Origin: Thiohalocapsa sp963695445
GTDB taxonomy: Bacteria; Pseudomonadota; Gammaproteobacteria; Chromatiales; Chromatiaceae
Assembly (NCBI GenBank): GCA_963695445.1
Contig: CAVOGV010000031.1
Location: 29,863-93,862, forward strand
DNA length: 64,000 nucleotides
Direction of reading: 5' to 3'
Position numbers and translations under genes: made by a program. The notes beneath the pieces are model-generated. The model ran no database searches. It was not told where the DNA came from and saw only the letters and a program-made list of their open reading frames with translations. The first letter of the stretch is position 1. The number at the start of each line of letters is the position of its first letter. Shown here one piece after another: positions 11,284 to 20,752 of this stretch.

Positions 11284-12789
11284 ATGACCCCAGAACAATT
11301 CGCTGCCCTCACCAAGCAGGGCCACAACCGCATCCCCTACGTCTGCGAGGTGCTCGCCGACCTCGACACGCCGCTGAGCTGCTACCTCAAACTCGCGAGC
11401 GGCCCTTACAGCTACTTGTTCGAGTCCGTCCAAGGCGGCGAGAAATGGGGCCGCTACTCGATCATCGGCCTGCCCTGCCGCAGCGTGCTCAAGGTCTACG
11501 GCAACCGGATTCAGGTCGAGCGCGACGGCGTCGTGATCGAGCAGGCGGAGACCGCGGACCCGCTGGCCTGGATCGAGACCTTCCAGCAACGCTTCAGCGT
11601 CGCCGACCATCCGGGCATGCCACGCTTCGCTGGCGGCCTGGTCGGTTACTTCGGCTACGACACCGTGCGCTATATCGAGCCACGGCTGATGCCCTGCCCG
11701 AATCCCGACCGGATGGACACGCCGGACATCCTGCTGATGGTGTCGGAGGAGGTCGTCGTGTTCGACAACCTGCGCGGGCGCATCTACATCATCGTGCACC
11801 TCGATCCCGCCGCCGGCGACACCCCCGCCACCGGCCAGGCGCGCGTCGATGCCCTGGTGGCAAAGATGCAGCGGGGCGCGCCACGTGATCTCTCGGCCGG
11901 CGGTCGCGCCGTGCAAGAGACCGACTTCGTCTCCGGCTTCACCGAGGACGGCTTCAAACAGGCCGTCGACCGCATCAAGGACTACATCCTCGAAGGCGAC
12001 TGCATGCAGGTGGTGCTGTCGCAGCGCCTGTCGATCCCGTTTCAGGCACGACCGCTGGACCTGTATCGCGCCCTGCGCGGGCTCAATCCGTCGCCGTACA
12101 TGTATTTCCTCGACCTCGGCGAGTTCCAGATCGTCGGCTCGTCGCCGGAGATCCTCACCCGGCTCGAAGACGGCGTCGTCACGGTGCGTCCCATCGCCGG
12201 CACCCGCCGCCGCGGCTACACCGACGACGAGGACCTGGCTTTGGAGCAGGAACTGCTGGCCGACCCCAAGGAACTCGCCGAGCATCTGATGCTGATCGAT
12301 CTCGGTCGCAATGATTGCGGTCGCGTCGCCAAGATCGGCAGCGTGCAGCTCACCGACCGCATGATCGTCGAGCGCTACTCCCACGTCATGCACATCGTCA
12401 GCAACGTCATCGGCGAACTCAGGGACGGCATGAGCGCAATCGACGTGCTGCGCGCCACCTTCCCCGCCGGCACCGTCTCCGGCGCACCCAAGATCCGCGC
12501 CATGGAGATCATCGACGAGCTGGAGCCGGTCAAACGCGGCATCTACTCCGGCGCCGTCGGCTACCTCGGCTTCAACGGCAACATGGACACCGCCATCGCC
12601 ATCCGCACCGCCGTGATCAAAGACGGCACGCTGCACATCCAAGCCGGCGCCGGCATCGTCGCCGACTCGGTGCCCGCGCTGGAATGGCAGGAGACCATGA
12701 ACAAGGGCCGCGCCATCTTCCGGGCCGTCGCCATGGCCGAGGCAGGCATCGAACGATACCCCTGCGCCGGCGTCGACGCCCTGGACTGA
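11284..12789 (+). CDS. trpE: anthranilate synthase component I
   Basis: TrpE uses chorismate and ammonia from TrpG to make anthranilate, the first committed step of tryptophan synthesis. The 501-residue frame is unbroken. It has the N-terminal tryptophan-binding region (YLFESVQGGEKWGRYSIIG) and the C-terminal chorismate-binding domain (SPEILTRLEDGVVTVRPIAG, LIDLGRNDCGRV, FPAGTVSGAPKIRAMEI). GGAG lies upstream of the ATG. A short hairpin (CCGCGT-AGA-ACGCGG, 11249-11263) precedes it, but I see no leader peptide with Trp codons. The stop codon lies inside the first of a series of palindromes (12781-12882). trpG is not in the window. Confidence 0.95.
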   Translation: MTPEQFAALTKQGHNRIPYVCEVLADLDTPLSCYLKLASGPYSYLFESVQGGEKWGRYSIIGLPCRSVLKVYGNRIQVERDGVVIEQAETADPLAWIETFQQRFSVADHPGMPRFAGGLVGYFGYDTVRYIEPRLMPCPNPDRMDTPDILLMVSEEVVVFDNLRGRIYIIVHLDPAAGDTPATGQARVDALVAKMQRGAPRDLSAGGRAVQETDFVSGFTEDGFKQAVDRIKDYILEGDCMQVVLSQRLSIPFQARPLDLYRALRGLNPSPYMYFLDLGEFQIVGSSPEILTRLEDGVVTVRPIAGTRRRGYTDDEDLALEQELLADPKELAEHLMLIDLGRNDCGRVAKIGSVQLTDRMIVERYSHVMHIVSNVIGELRDGMSAIDVLRATFPAGTVSGAPKIRAMEIIDELEPVKRGIYSGAVGYLGFNGNMDTAIAIRTAVIKDGTLHIQAGAGIVADSVPALEWQETMNKGRAIFRAVAMAEAGIERYPCAGVDALD

Positions 12790-12882
12790 AGTCCAGGGCC
12801 CCAGGTGCCGACTGAAGTCGGCGAACCCGGCCTGGGTACGCCGACTTCAGTCGGCCCCCCTGGGGAGGCGGACTTCAGTCCG
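12781..12882. repeat. cluster of four ACTGAAGT/ACTTCAGT palindromes at the end of trpE
   Basis: Four perfect inverted repeats share the core ACTGAAGT or its reverse ACTTCAGT: CTGGACTGAAGTCCAG (12781-12796), GCCGACTGAAGTCGGC (12807-12822), GCCGACTTCAGTCGGC (12840-12855) and CGGACTTCAGTCCG (12869-12882). The outer bases vary in a compensating way, so the ability to fold is conserved rather than the exact sequence. The trpE stop codon (12787-12789) is part of the first palindrome. The remaining sequence up to 13089 shows no gene. The repeats may act as transcript ends or as a REP-like dispersed family; there is no T-tract. Confidence 0.85.
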
Positions 12883-13089
12883 GCGGCGGCGATCCAGCTC
12901 CCGGCGGCACGCACGGCGATGCGCGTCCAGCCCGCCTGCAAGGCCGTCCGGTGCGCCGAGAGAATGGCGAACAGGCTTTGCCCGATCGCGGCAGCAGCTT
13001 GAATGCCGTAGATACTCCGTCATGTTATGGCGAGGTAGTTTCAACACCGAGCGCCCATCCCCCGGCGCCCGCAACCCCGGAGTAGACCA

Positions 13090-13626
13090 ATGATCTCGAA
13101 CGACATGGCAGCGCGGATGAACGGCCAGGTGAACATGGAGCTGTACTCCGCGTACTTTTATCTCGCGCTCTCGTCCCAGGCTGAATCCGGCAGCCTGAAG
13201 GGTGTCAGTAACTGGTTCATGGCCAAGCACTACGAGGAGCAGGCCCACGCCATGAAGATGTATCGCTACCTCAAGGACCAGGATGCGACGATCGAGTTGC
13301 AGCCCGTGGCTGCGCCTCCCGCGGACGATCTCACAGTCCGGCAGATGCTGGAGGCCACCTTGACGCACGAGCGAGAGGTCACCGCGGCGATCCACGGCTT
13401 GGTGGACCACGCCCTGGCCGAGAAGGACCACGCCACCAACATCTTCCTGCAGTGGTTTGTCACCGAGCAGACCGAGGAGGAGGCGACGGTCGGCGAGGTC
13501 TTGGGCCGACTGCGCCTCTTCGGCGACAAGCCCGAGGGCCTGTTGATGCTCGACCAGGAACTCAGCGCCATGGCCGCGGCCATGGCCCAAGCCGGAGCGA
13601 CCGGCCCAACGGTCGCACCTGCCTGA
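13090..13626 (+). CDS. ftnA: non-heme ferritin
   Basis: This is a 178-residue four-helix ferritin that stores iron as a mineral in a 24-subunit shell. The ferroxidase residues line up with E. coli FtnA: Glu17 (NMELYSAY), Glu50 and His53 (HYEEQAHAM), Glu94 (LTHEREV), Gln127 and Glu130 (FVTEQTEEE). All are present, so it should oxidise ferrous iron. The Met of a bacterioferritin heme site is not evident. Upstream spacing (CGGAG about 7 bases before ATG) is acceptable. A tiny Lys/Cys-rich gene follows after 24 bases and is probably co-transcribed. Confidence 0.93.
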   Translation: MISNDMAARMNGQVNMELYSAYFYLALSSQAESGSLKGVSNWFMAKHYEEQAHAMKMYRYLKDQDATIELQPVAAPPADDLTVRQMLEATLTHEREVTAAIHGLVDHALAEKDHATNIFLQWFVTEQTEEEATVGEVLGRLRLFGDKPEGLLMLDQELSAMAAAMAQAGATGPTVAPA

Positions 13627-13650
13627 TCCCAGCTCAACAAGGTCAACACC

Positions 13651-13749
13651 ATGGGTAAGAAAAAGAAGCAAAAAGACAAGTGCTGCAAGAAGTACAAGGA
13701 GGGCAAGGCATGCAAGCAGTGTCCGAAGGTGAAAATCAGCCCCCTTTGA
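13651..13749 (+). CDS. 32-residue Lys/Cys-rich small protein downstream of ferritin
   Basis: An ATG at 13651 opens a 32-codon frame starting MGKKKKQKDKCCKKYKEG and ending KVKISPL. It has 14 Lys and four Cys in the pattern CC-x8-C-x2-C, which suggests a compact metal- or thiol-binding peptide with strong positive charge. The composition is far from that of random high-GC sequence and it sits 24 bases after ftnA on the same strand. I do not know a function. Iron handling, or binding to nucleic acid or polyphosphate, would be guesses from context and charge. Confidence 0.6.
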   Translation: MGKKKKQKDKCCKKYKEGKACKQCPKVKISPL

Positions 13750-14257
13750 CCTTTACCCGCCGCGGGAGCCGATGTCTATAGCCGGCTCAATGGCGTGGCG
13801 ATTGCTGTGAACTAGGCCATCTTTAACATGGCGCTAACATGGCGCTGTCGATAAGGCTGATTCAGGCTAGCCGATATCAACAAGGCTACGTCAAAGCTGG
13901 GCTAGCGGCGCCTGCCATGCCTTCGGCCTCGACAGGTACGCCGAGCGCTACCTCGGCGCCATTATTTGCCCCTTCGATCGGCGCTGTGCCTGGGTCCTCT
14001 GGGCCGGCGAAAGCTCGTGGCCGCCGCAGCGATCGGCCCGCGCCCGGAGTCGCGAAACCGGATGGCTGGAACGTGTTTCTGATTAGGTCGCAGCACGCGC
14101 GTGCGGGAAGGCGGCGCATTGAATTTCAAAGACAGGCGGGGCAAACTCCGGGCGGGGCACTGAATCATCTGCGTCGCAGATTGCGTCGAAGTTAGGCAGC
14201 GGCGACTGCCCCAGCAGCTCGCACGCCACCGTCAAAAAGCAGGACCGCACGCCACGC
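13750..14257. other. gap without a recognised gene
   Basis: About 500 bases between the small Lys/Cys-rich gene and an MFS transporter remnant. Open frames exist on both strands but none shows a ribosome site or a recognisable protein. It may hold further debris of the broken transporter locus. Confidence 0.5.
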
Positions 14258-14437
14258 ATGAACCAAACGCAGCACTTCACCCTGGTCGCGGCGGGCCTTG
14301 GCCTGTGCATGATTTTTCTCGACGCGCTCATCTCGAAAGTGACGCTCCCCGGAATCCAGCGCCATATCGCCGGAGGCGAGCGCGCTTGCAGCGGGCTGTG
14401 GCGCTTCATATCGGCGCCGGAAGTTAACTCTGCATGA
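14258..14437 (+). pseudogene. N-terminal remnant of a DHA2-type MFS transporter
   Basis: A 59-codon frame begins MNQTQHFTLVAAGLGLCMIFLD and continues ALISKVTLPGIQRHIAGGE. This matches the first membrane helix and the D-x(n)-LPxIQR signature region of 14-TM drug:H+ antiporters (EmrB/QacA type). After about 43 residues the match ends. A neighbouring frame reads ALQRAVALHIGAGS, as if continuing the family pattern briefly, but no further helices follow. Its stop overlaps the start of the outer-membrane efflux gene (ATGA at 14434). It looks like the stump of a transporter gene replaced or deleted when the RND operon arrived. Confidence 0.65.
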
Positions 14438-15995
14438 GAAGATTGCGCGAGCTCCAACCGCTGCTGGTGTTGGTGCTCCCATTGGCCGCCTGCACGGTCG
14501 GCCCCGACTTCGTCAAGCCAGACGCTGCGGTCAACCCGAGCTGGCGCGAGCAAGGAGGTGGCGTCCGGGCCGAAAAGAGCGCTGCAGACCGGGACTGGTG
14601 GCGGTCTTTGGACAGCCCAACGCTGACCACCCTCGTGGAGTCGGCGTACCGCAACAACCCGAATCTGCAGGTGGCTGGGGTCCGGGTGCTGCAGGCACAG
14701 GCACAGCTGAATATCGCGATTGGCGCTCAACTCCCCCAGCAGCAGGCATTGAGCGGGTCTGTTGCGTACCAGTCCAAGGTTCCCGGGCTGCTCGCTTCCG
14801 AATCTGATCTCGTGACGCGCCAGATCGGGGTCGGCGCGACCTGGGAGCTGGACTTCTGGGGAAAGTACCGACGGAACATCCAAGCGAATCAGAACGCTCT
14901 GCTCGGTAACCTGGCCGCCTATGACGATGCCCTGGTTACGCTGTTCGCCAGTGTTGCGAACGCCTTCGTCGCCCTCCGTACCCTAAAGGCCCAGGAGGCC
15001 GTCTACGCATCGAACGCCGCCGCGCAGGCCGAGGGCCTGCGTGTCGCGCAGGTGCGCTTCGAGTTCGGGGAGACCAGCGCGCTGGACGTCTCTCAGGCAC
15101 AGACCCGCCTGGACGAGACCACTGCCCAGATCCCCAGCCTGCAGCAGCAGTGGCGGCAAACCGCCAACACCCTCGAGCCTGCTGCTGGGCGAGCCGCCCG
15201 GGGCTGCCGACGGCCTTGTGCGAGACTCCTCGGACGTTCCCGAGGTGCCCGCCGACGTGGACGTCGGTATCCCGCAGGACCTGCTGCGGCAGCGCCCCGA
15301 CGTACGCGAAGCCCTACAGGCGGCGGCCGCCCAGTCGGCGCTGATCGGGGTTGCCGAGTCGGCCCTCTATCCGTCGTTTTCCCTGTCGGGTTTCTTTGGT
15401 TTTGGTTCGACCGACCTGGGCAGCTCGTCTCGCTCTGACCTGTTCACCTGGGACGGACATGTCCTGCAGGCGGGCGGCGCGTTCGTCTTCCCGATCTTCA
15501 ACTACGGTCGGCTGACCAACCAGGTCCGGGTGCAGGACGCCGCCTTCCAGGAAGCGGTGCTGAACTACCAGAACACCGTACTCGCGGCTCAGGAAGACGT
15601 GGAGAACGCCCTCGCTGCCTTCGTCTATGGCAAGCGCATTGCCGCTGCCCTTGAGCAGGCCGCCACATCGGCCCGCCGCACCACGGAGTTGGCACTGGTA
15701 CAGTACAAAGAAGGCCAAACGGGTTTCACCACGCTGCTCCAGGCCTATGATTCACAGCTTCAGGTCGAGGACGCGCTCGCCCAAAGCCGCGGACAGATGC
15801 TTGTTGGGTCTGATCTCGATCTATCGCGCGCTCGGCGGCGGTTGGCAGATTCGCGAGGGTCAAAGCCTGGTCTCCACATCGGTGGCGACAGCGATGCGTG
15901 AAAGAACCGATTGGGGTGACATGCTCACCACGGACGGTGCCAAGGCGCCGCCACCGAGAACAAGAGATCGATCGTCCGAGGAGACCCAGCCCTAG
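14434..15995 (+). CDS. OprM/NodT-type outer-membrane efflux lipoprotein, frame-broken
   Basis: The protein begins with a lipoprotein signal ending LPLAAC (lipidated Cys near residue 20), followed by TVGPDFVKP, the usual mature start of RND outer-membrane factors. Two TolC-type repeats follow (GATWELDFWGKYRRNIQAN; later ESALYPSFSLSGFFGFGS and NYQNTVLAAQEDVENAL). Frames change near 15180 and near 15810; the last part reads LGLISIYRALGGGWQIREG. It forms the outer-membrane channel of the tripartite pump encoded by the next two genes. The order OMF-MFP-RND differs from the more common MFP-RND-OMF. The ATG overlaps the stop of an MFS remnant. Confidence 0.85.
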
Positions 15996-16006
15996 TGGTG
16001 CCCTCA

Positions 16007-17098
16007 ATGCACAGGACCTCATCCCGCCCCGCCGCGGCGGTCGCTTTGCTGGCCGCGATCCTGGGCCTTGCGCTGGACGCAAACGCACAACAAGTGGCGA
16101 GCCCGAATGAGGTCACCGTGACCCGGCCCGTGCGGACCACGGTCACCGATTACCTGGATTCGACCGGCACCTTCGCGTCATCGGCCACGGCCAACATCGT
16201 CGCGCGGGTGGACGGCATGCTCGAAGCGGTGCACTTTCAAGACGGCAGCATTGTCAAGAAGGGCGAGCGGCTGTTTTCCATTCAGCGCGATACTTATGAG
16301 GAACAGCTGAAACTGTATCAGGCACAGCTCAACCAGGCCGAGAGCGAATACGCGCGACAGCTGCGGCTGATCTCGCAGGATGCGACCTCACAGGCGCGGG
16401 TTGAGAGCTGGCGCGCTAAACGTGACGAGGCGGCCGCCAATACCGCGCTCGCGCGGATCAACCTGGGCTATACCGAGATCAGCGCGCCGTTCTCCGGTTC
16501 GATCGGGCGGCGCCTCGTCGACGCCGGCAACCTGGTCGGCCCGAATACGGGCGTCACGCAGATGGCCGTGCTGCAGCAGGTCGATCCGATCTATTTCTAC
16601 TTCAGCATCAACGCGCCCGATTCGACCGGTGTTCGGCGCCAGCTGCTCGCTCTCGAAGCACCGGAAGGTTCAGAATCCGAGACCGCGTCCGTGCAGTTGG
16701 CACTGGGCAACGATGCCGACTATCGCTATGCGGGCAAGCTCGATTTCATCGACACCGGCATCGACCAGTCGTCCGGCACCATTCAATTGCGCGCCGTGTT
16801 CGACAACCCCGACGGGCTCTTCGTCCCGGGCCAGTTTGCGCGGATCAGGATCGGTCTGGGTCAGCCGATCCAGCAGTTGGCGGTGCCCAACCGCGCCGTG
16901 GAGCGGGACCAGGCCGGCGCGTTCGTGCTGGTGGTGGACGCGCAGGACGTGGTCCGACAGAAGCGCGTTCAGACCGGCACGCAGCAGGGCGAACTGCGCG
17001 TCGTGACCGGCCTGAGCCCGGCCGACCGCGTCATCGTCAAGGGGCTGGCCTACGCGCAACCAGGGATGAAGGCGAAGGTCTCCGAGGAAGCCAAATGA
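16007..17098 (+). CDS. RND efflux periplasmic adaptor (membrane fusion protein)
   Basis: This is a 363-residue MexE/AcrA-like adaptor with an N-terminal signal (AAAVALLAAILGLALDANAQ). A biotinyl/lipoyl-like hairpin follows (ANIVARVDGMLEAVHFQDG, SIVKKGERLF), then the alpha-helical coil (YEEQLKLYQAQLNQAESEY), the second lipoyl half (INLGYTEISAPFSGSIGRR) and beta-barrel segments. It links the inner-membrane pump to the outer-membrane channel. A GTG at 15995 overlapping the OMF stop is an alternative start, but the ATG at 16007 gives a better signal peptide. The frame is intact. Confidence 0.9.
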   Translation: MHRTSSRPAAAVALLAAILGLALDANAQQVASPNEVTVTRPVRTTVTDYLDSTGTFASSATANIVARVDGMLEAVHFQDGSIVKKGERLFSIQRDTYEEQLKLYQAQLNQAESEYARQLRLISQDATSQARVESWRAKRDEAAANTALARINLGYTEISAPFSGSIGRRLVDAGNLVGPNTGVTQMAVLQQVDPIYFYFSINAPDSTGVRRQLLALEAPEGSESETASVQLALGNDADYRYAGKLDFIDTGIDQSSGTIQLRAVFDNPDGLFVPGQFARIRIGLGQPIQQLAVPNRAVERDQAGAFVLVVDAQDVVRQKRVQTGTQQGELRVVTGLSPADRVIVKGLAYAQPGMKAKVSEEAK

Positions 17099-17129
17099 TC
17101 CGGCGCAGGCAGGTGGAGAGGGCTTGGCG

Positions 17130-20100
17130 ATGATGGCGCGCTTCTTCATCGAGCGCCCGGTGCTGGCCAACGTCATCGCGGTCATCCTGCTGTTGCTGGG
17201 GGCGGTGGCCATCTTCCAGCTGCCGGTCGCCCAGTACCCGCCCATCACCCCCGTCACCGTGCAGGTCAGCACCAAGTTCCCCGGGGCGAGCGCCAAGACT
17301 CTCGTTGAGACCGTCGCCCTGCCGATCGAGCAGCAGGTGAACGGCGTCGAGGGCATGCTCTACATGGCGTCGACCAGCAGCAGCGACGGCAGCTACAACC
17401 TGATCGTCACCTTCGACATCGGCACGGACCCGGACACCGCCCAGGTGCTGGTCCAGAACCGGGTCGCCGCGGCCATGGCACAGCTTCCCTCCGCGGTGCA
17501 GCAGCAGGGTGTCGTGACCAACAAGAAGTCCACCTCGATCCTGCAGATCGTGACCCTGCAGTCGGACAAGGACCAGTACGACGCCCTGTTCCTGAGCAAC
17601 TACGCGACCATCTCGATCCGTGACGAGCTGGCGCGCCTGCCCGGCGTCGGCGGCGTGGTGGTGTTCGGTATCGGCGAGTACAGCATGCGCATCTGGCTGG
17701 ACCCGGAGAAGATGCAGGAGCGCTCGCTGGTGCCGTCGGATGTGGTCCAGGCGATCCAGGGCGCGAACGTCAATGTCGGGGCCGGTCAGCTTGGCATGCC
17801 GCCGGCACCGAGCGGCCAAGACTTTCAGATGAACGTGAATGTCGCCGGGCCGCTGGACCAGGCCGAGCAATTCGAAGCGATCATCGTCAAGGCCGAGTCT
17901 GGCAGCGGCGGTCGCATCACGCGGGTCCGCGACGTCGCCAGCGTGGAGTTGGGCGCGCGAAGCTACAGTCAGGCGTTCAATCTGGATGGCCGGCCGGCCG
18001 GCGGCCTCGCCATCTTCCTGCTCCCCGATGCCAACGCCCTGGACACGGCTGCGGCGGTCGACGCCACCATGCAACGGCTGGCGAAGTCCTTCCCGGAGGG
18101 CCTCGAGTATCGGCATTCCGCTCGATACGACCAAGTTCGTCTCCCAGTCGATTCGCGAGGTCTACGTCACGCTGTTCGAGGCCGGACTGCTGGTGTTGCT
18201 GGTCATCGTGCTGTTCCTGCAGAGCTTCCGTGCCATCCTGGTGCCGGTGACGACGGTGCCCGTGACCATCGTCGGCGCCTTCGCCGCGATGGCGTTGATG
18301 GGCTTCACTATCAACACGCTCACCCTGTTCGCCATCGTGCTGGCCATCGGCATCGTGGTCGACGACGCCATCGTCGTGGTGGAGGGCTCGACGCAACAGA
18401 TCGAGCGCGGCAAGACACCCAAGGAGGCCGCGATCGCGGCGATGACCGAGCTCACCGCGCCGATCCTGGGCATCACCCTCGTGCTCATGGCCGTGTTCAT
18501 CCCGGCGGCCTTCATGCCCGGCGTGACCGGCCAGATGTATCGACAGTTCGCACTGGTGATCGCCGCGACCGCCCTGATCAGCGCGGTCAACGCGCTCACG
18601 CTCAAGCCCACCCAGTGTGCGCAATGGCTCAGGCCGGTGCAGCCTGGAACCAGTCAGTTCATCCTGTTCCGGGGCTTCAACTGGCTCTACCAGCGCCTGG
18701 AGAACGGCTATGTGCGCGTGGTCGGCGTGCTGGTGCGGCACGCGGGGGCCGCGGTGCTGGTGGCCTTGCTGCTGGTGCTCGCGGCAGTCTGGGGACTCAC
18801 GCGGGTGCCCACCGGGTTCATCCCGACCGAGGATCAGGGCTACATGGTGATCTCGGTGCAGCTTCCGAGCGGCGCCTCACTCGAGCGCACGGAGGAGGCC
18901 CTGTCCCAGGTCGCGGAACGCGTCGTCCAAGGTCCCCGGCGTACTGCAGACAGTGACCATCGCCGGGATGTCCCTGCTGGCGAACAACGCCCCCCAGTCC
19001 AGCGCCGGCGTCGTCTACGTCATCCTCAAGCCCTGGGACGAACGCGGCAAGGGAGAGGGGCTGCTGGATCTCTACGAAAACCTGTCCAACACGGTGGTCG
19101 CCGTCGAGGCAGCGAAATCACTGGTGCTGCCGCCGCCGCCCATCCAGGGTGTCGGGCTGGCCAGCGGCTTTCAGATGCAGGTCAATCTCACCGACAACGC
19201 CTTCGACTACGAAAAACTGGCGACGGTCGCCGGAAAGATCGGCGAGCTTGGGGCACGCAACGAGGGCATCGACTTTGCGTTCAGTCCCTTCAAGGCCGAC
19301 GCGCCCAGCGTGGACGTGGTGTTGGACCGGAGCAAGGCCGAGACCTTCGCGGTGCCGGTGGGGGCAGCGTTCGACACCCTGCAGAGCTACCTGGGGTCGA
19401 CCTATGTCAATCAGTTCACCCGCTTCGGGCACAATTTCTTCGTCTTTGCCCAGGCGGATCAGCGCTTCCGGATGACGCCGGACGACCTGATGCAGTTCTA
19501 CGCGCGCAGCAACAGCGGGGACATGGTGCCCATCGGCTCCCTGGTAGCGATGTCCCCCGGCATCGGCCCGGATCTGATCTCGCTGTACAACCTCTACCCC
19601 TCCGCCACGGTGGTGGGGCGACCGAATGGCGACTTCAGCACCGGCCAGGCGATGGACGCCATGGAGCAGATCGCCCGGGATCAACTGGCGCCGGGGATGG
19701 ACTATGCCTGGACCGGCATGTCTTATCAGGAGCAGTTGCTGGGCTATACCCAGTATTTCATCTTCGCCCTGTCGGTGCTTGCTGGTGTACCTGGTGCTGG
19801 CGGCTCAGTACGAGAGCTGGCTGATCCCAGCGGCCGTCATCTTCGCCGTCCCCCTGGCGTTGCTGGGCACAGTGAGCCTGTTGCTGGCCGTCGGGGTCGC
19901 GAACAATCTCTATGTGCAGATCGGGCTGGTGCTGTTGATCGCCCTGTCGGCGAAGAATGCCATCCTGATCGTCGAGGTCGCCCGACAACGCTACGCTGAA
20001 GGGGCCGACGCGGTGCAGGCGGCGGTCGAGGCCGCACGGGTGCGGTTTCGGCCCATCCTGATGACGTCCTTCGCCTTCATCCTGGGCGTGCTGCCCCTGG

Positions 20101-20267
20101 TGCTCGCCAGCGGCGCCGGGGCCAATGCGCGCAAGTCCATCGGCATCACGGTCCTGAGCGGCATGCTGGCCTCCACCTGTCTGGCGGTGCTGTTCGTGCC
20201 GGCGTTCTACGTGTTCCTGCAGAGGCTTTCGGGGCGCGGTAAGCCTGCCCGAACAAAGCCCCCGTAG
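17130..20267 (+). CDS. RND multidrug efflux pump (AcrB/MexF-like), frame-broken
   Basis: The pump starts ARFFIERPVLANVIAVILLL and QLPVAQYPPITPVTVQV, hallmark of hydrophobe/amphiphile efflux RND proteins. The first periplasmic loop, TM2-6 (including FAIVLAIGIVVDDAIVVVE with the paired Asp residues of the proton relay), the second loop and TM8-12 (QIGLVLLIALSAKNAILIVE; GVLPLVLASGAGANARKSIG) are all found. Frames change near 18115, 18940 and 19775. The summed length of about 1045 residues is normal. Substrate cannot be told from sequence. The last 137 bases or so are duplicated almost exactly 3.96 kb downstream, as described separately. Confidence 0.9.
20106..20242 (+). repeat. copy A of a 137-bp direct repeat (3' end of the RND pump gene)
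   Basis: Positions 20106-20242 match 24067-24203 over 137 bases with a single difference (C at 20217, T at 24178). Copy A encodes the final transmembrane helix (LASTCLAVLFVPAFYVFLQR) of the pump. Immediately outside the repeat the two sequences diverge. On the left side a few codons still look alike at protein level but differ in bases. Confidence 0.95.
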
Positions 20268-20752
20268 ATCGAGGCGCTTCCTCAGCGTGATTCGGGCGGG
20301 AGGCCCGCCGCCCGTTCTGCGACTCACCCAGCCCTCAATCCGCGGAGCGCAATTGCCTGGGGATTCACGCATGAGAATTCAGATGACCGGAGCCGCGGCC
20401 GAGCCAGTCTTCTTCCGGTTCGTCCTCGGCGACTCGGATTGGGGCGACTTCCTAATCCACTGGATCGGCATGGGAGGAGCATCCCGTGCGACTGATCGCC
20501 GGACGACATCATGTAGTTCGCACGGAGGCCTGAGAATTTGTAAACAACTCACTGGACCAGCCCGCGGGAATGCTAGGGGCAGGGCCAAAACCCCGATCGT
20601 TCGCAACGACCAATAGACGGCCGACGCGGACTTCAGATCTTCGCGCGCCGTAGACGGCTAGCGACCCCGAGCCGACGGTGAACGCCGGCCACGGGTATCT
20701 GAGCATCAGGCAAAGCCGTTAGATTGGAGTGCTCGATTAGGTCGAGACGCTG
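20268..20752. other. gap between the RND gene and the first Cys-rich gene
   Basis: There is no convincing gene in these 485 bases. A plus-strand frame at about 20371-20616 contains GAAAEPVFFRFVLGDSDWG but has no recognisable family and no ribosome site. A short GC-rich hairpin (GCGGG-AGG-CCCGC, near 20300) lies just after the RND stop and could serve as a transcript end. Confidence 0.45.
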
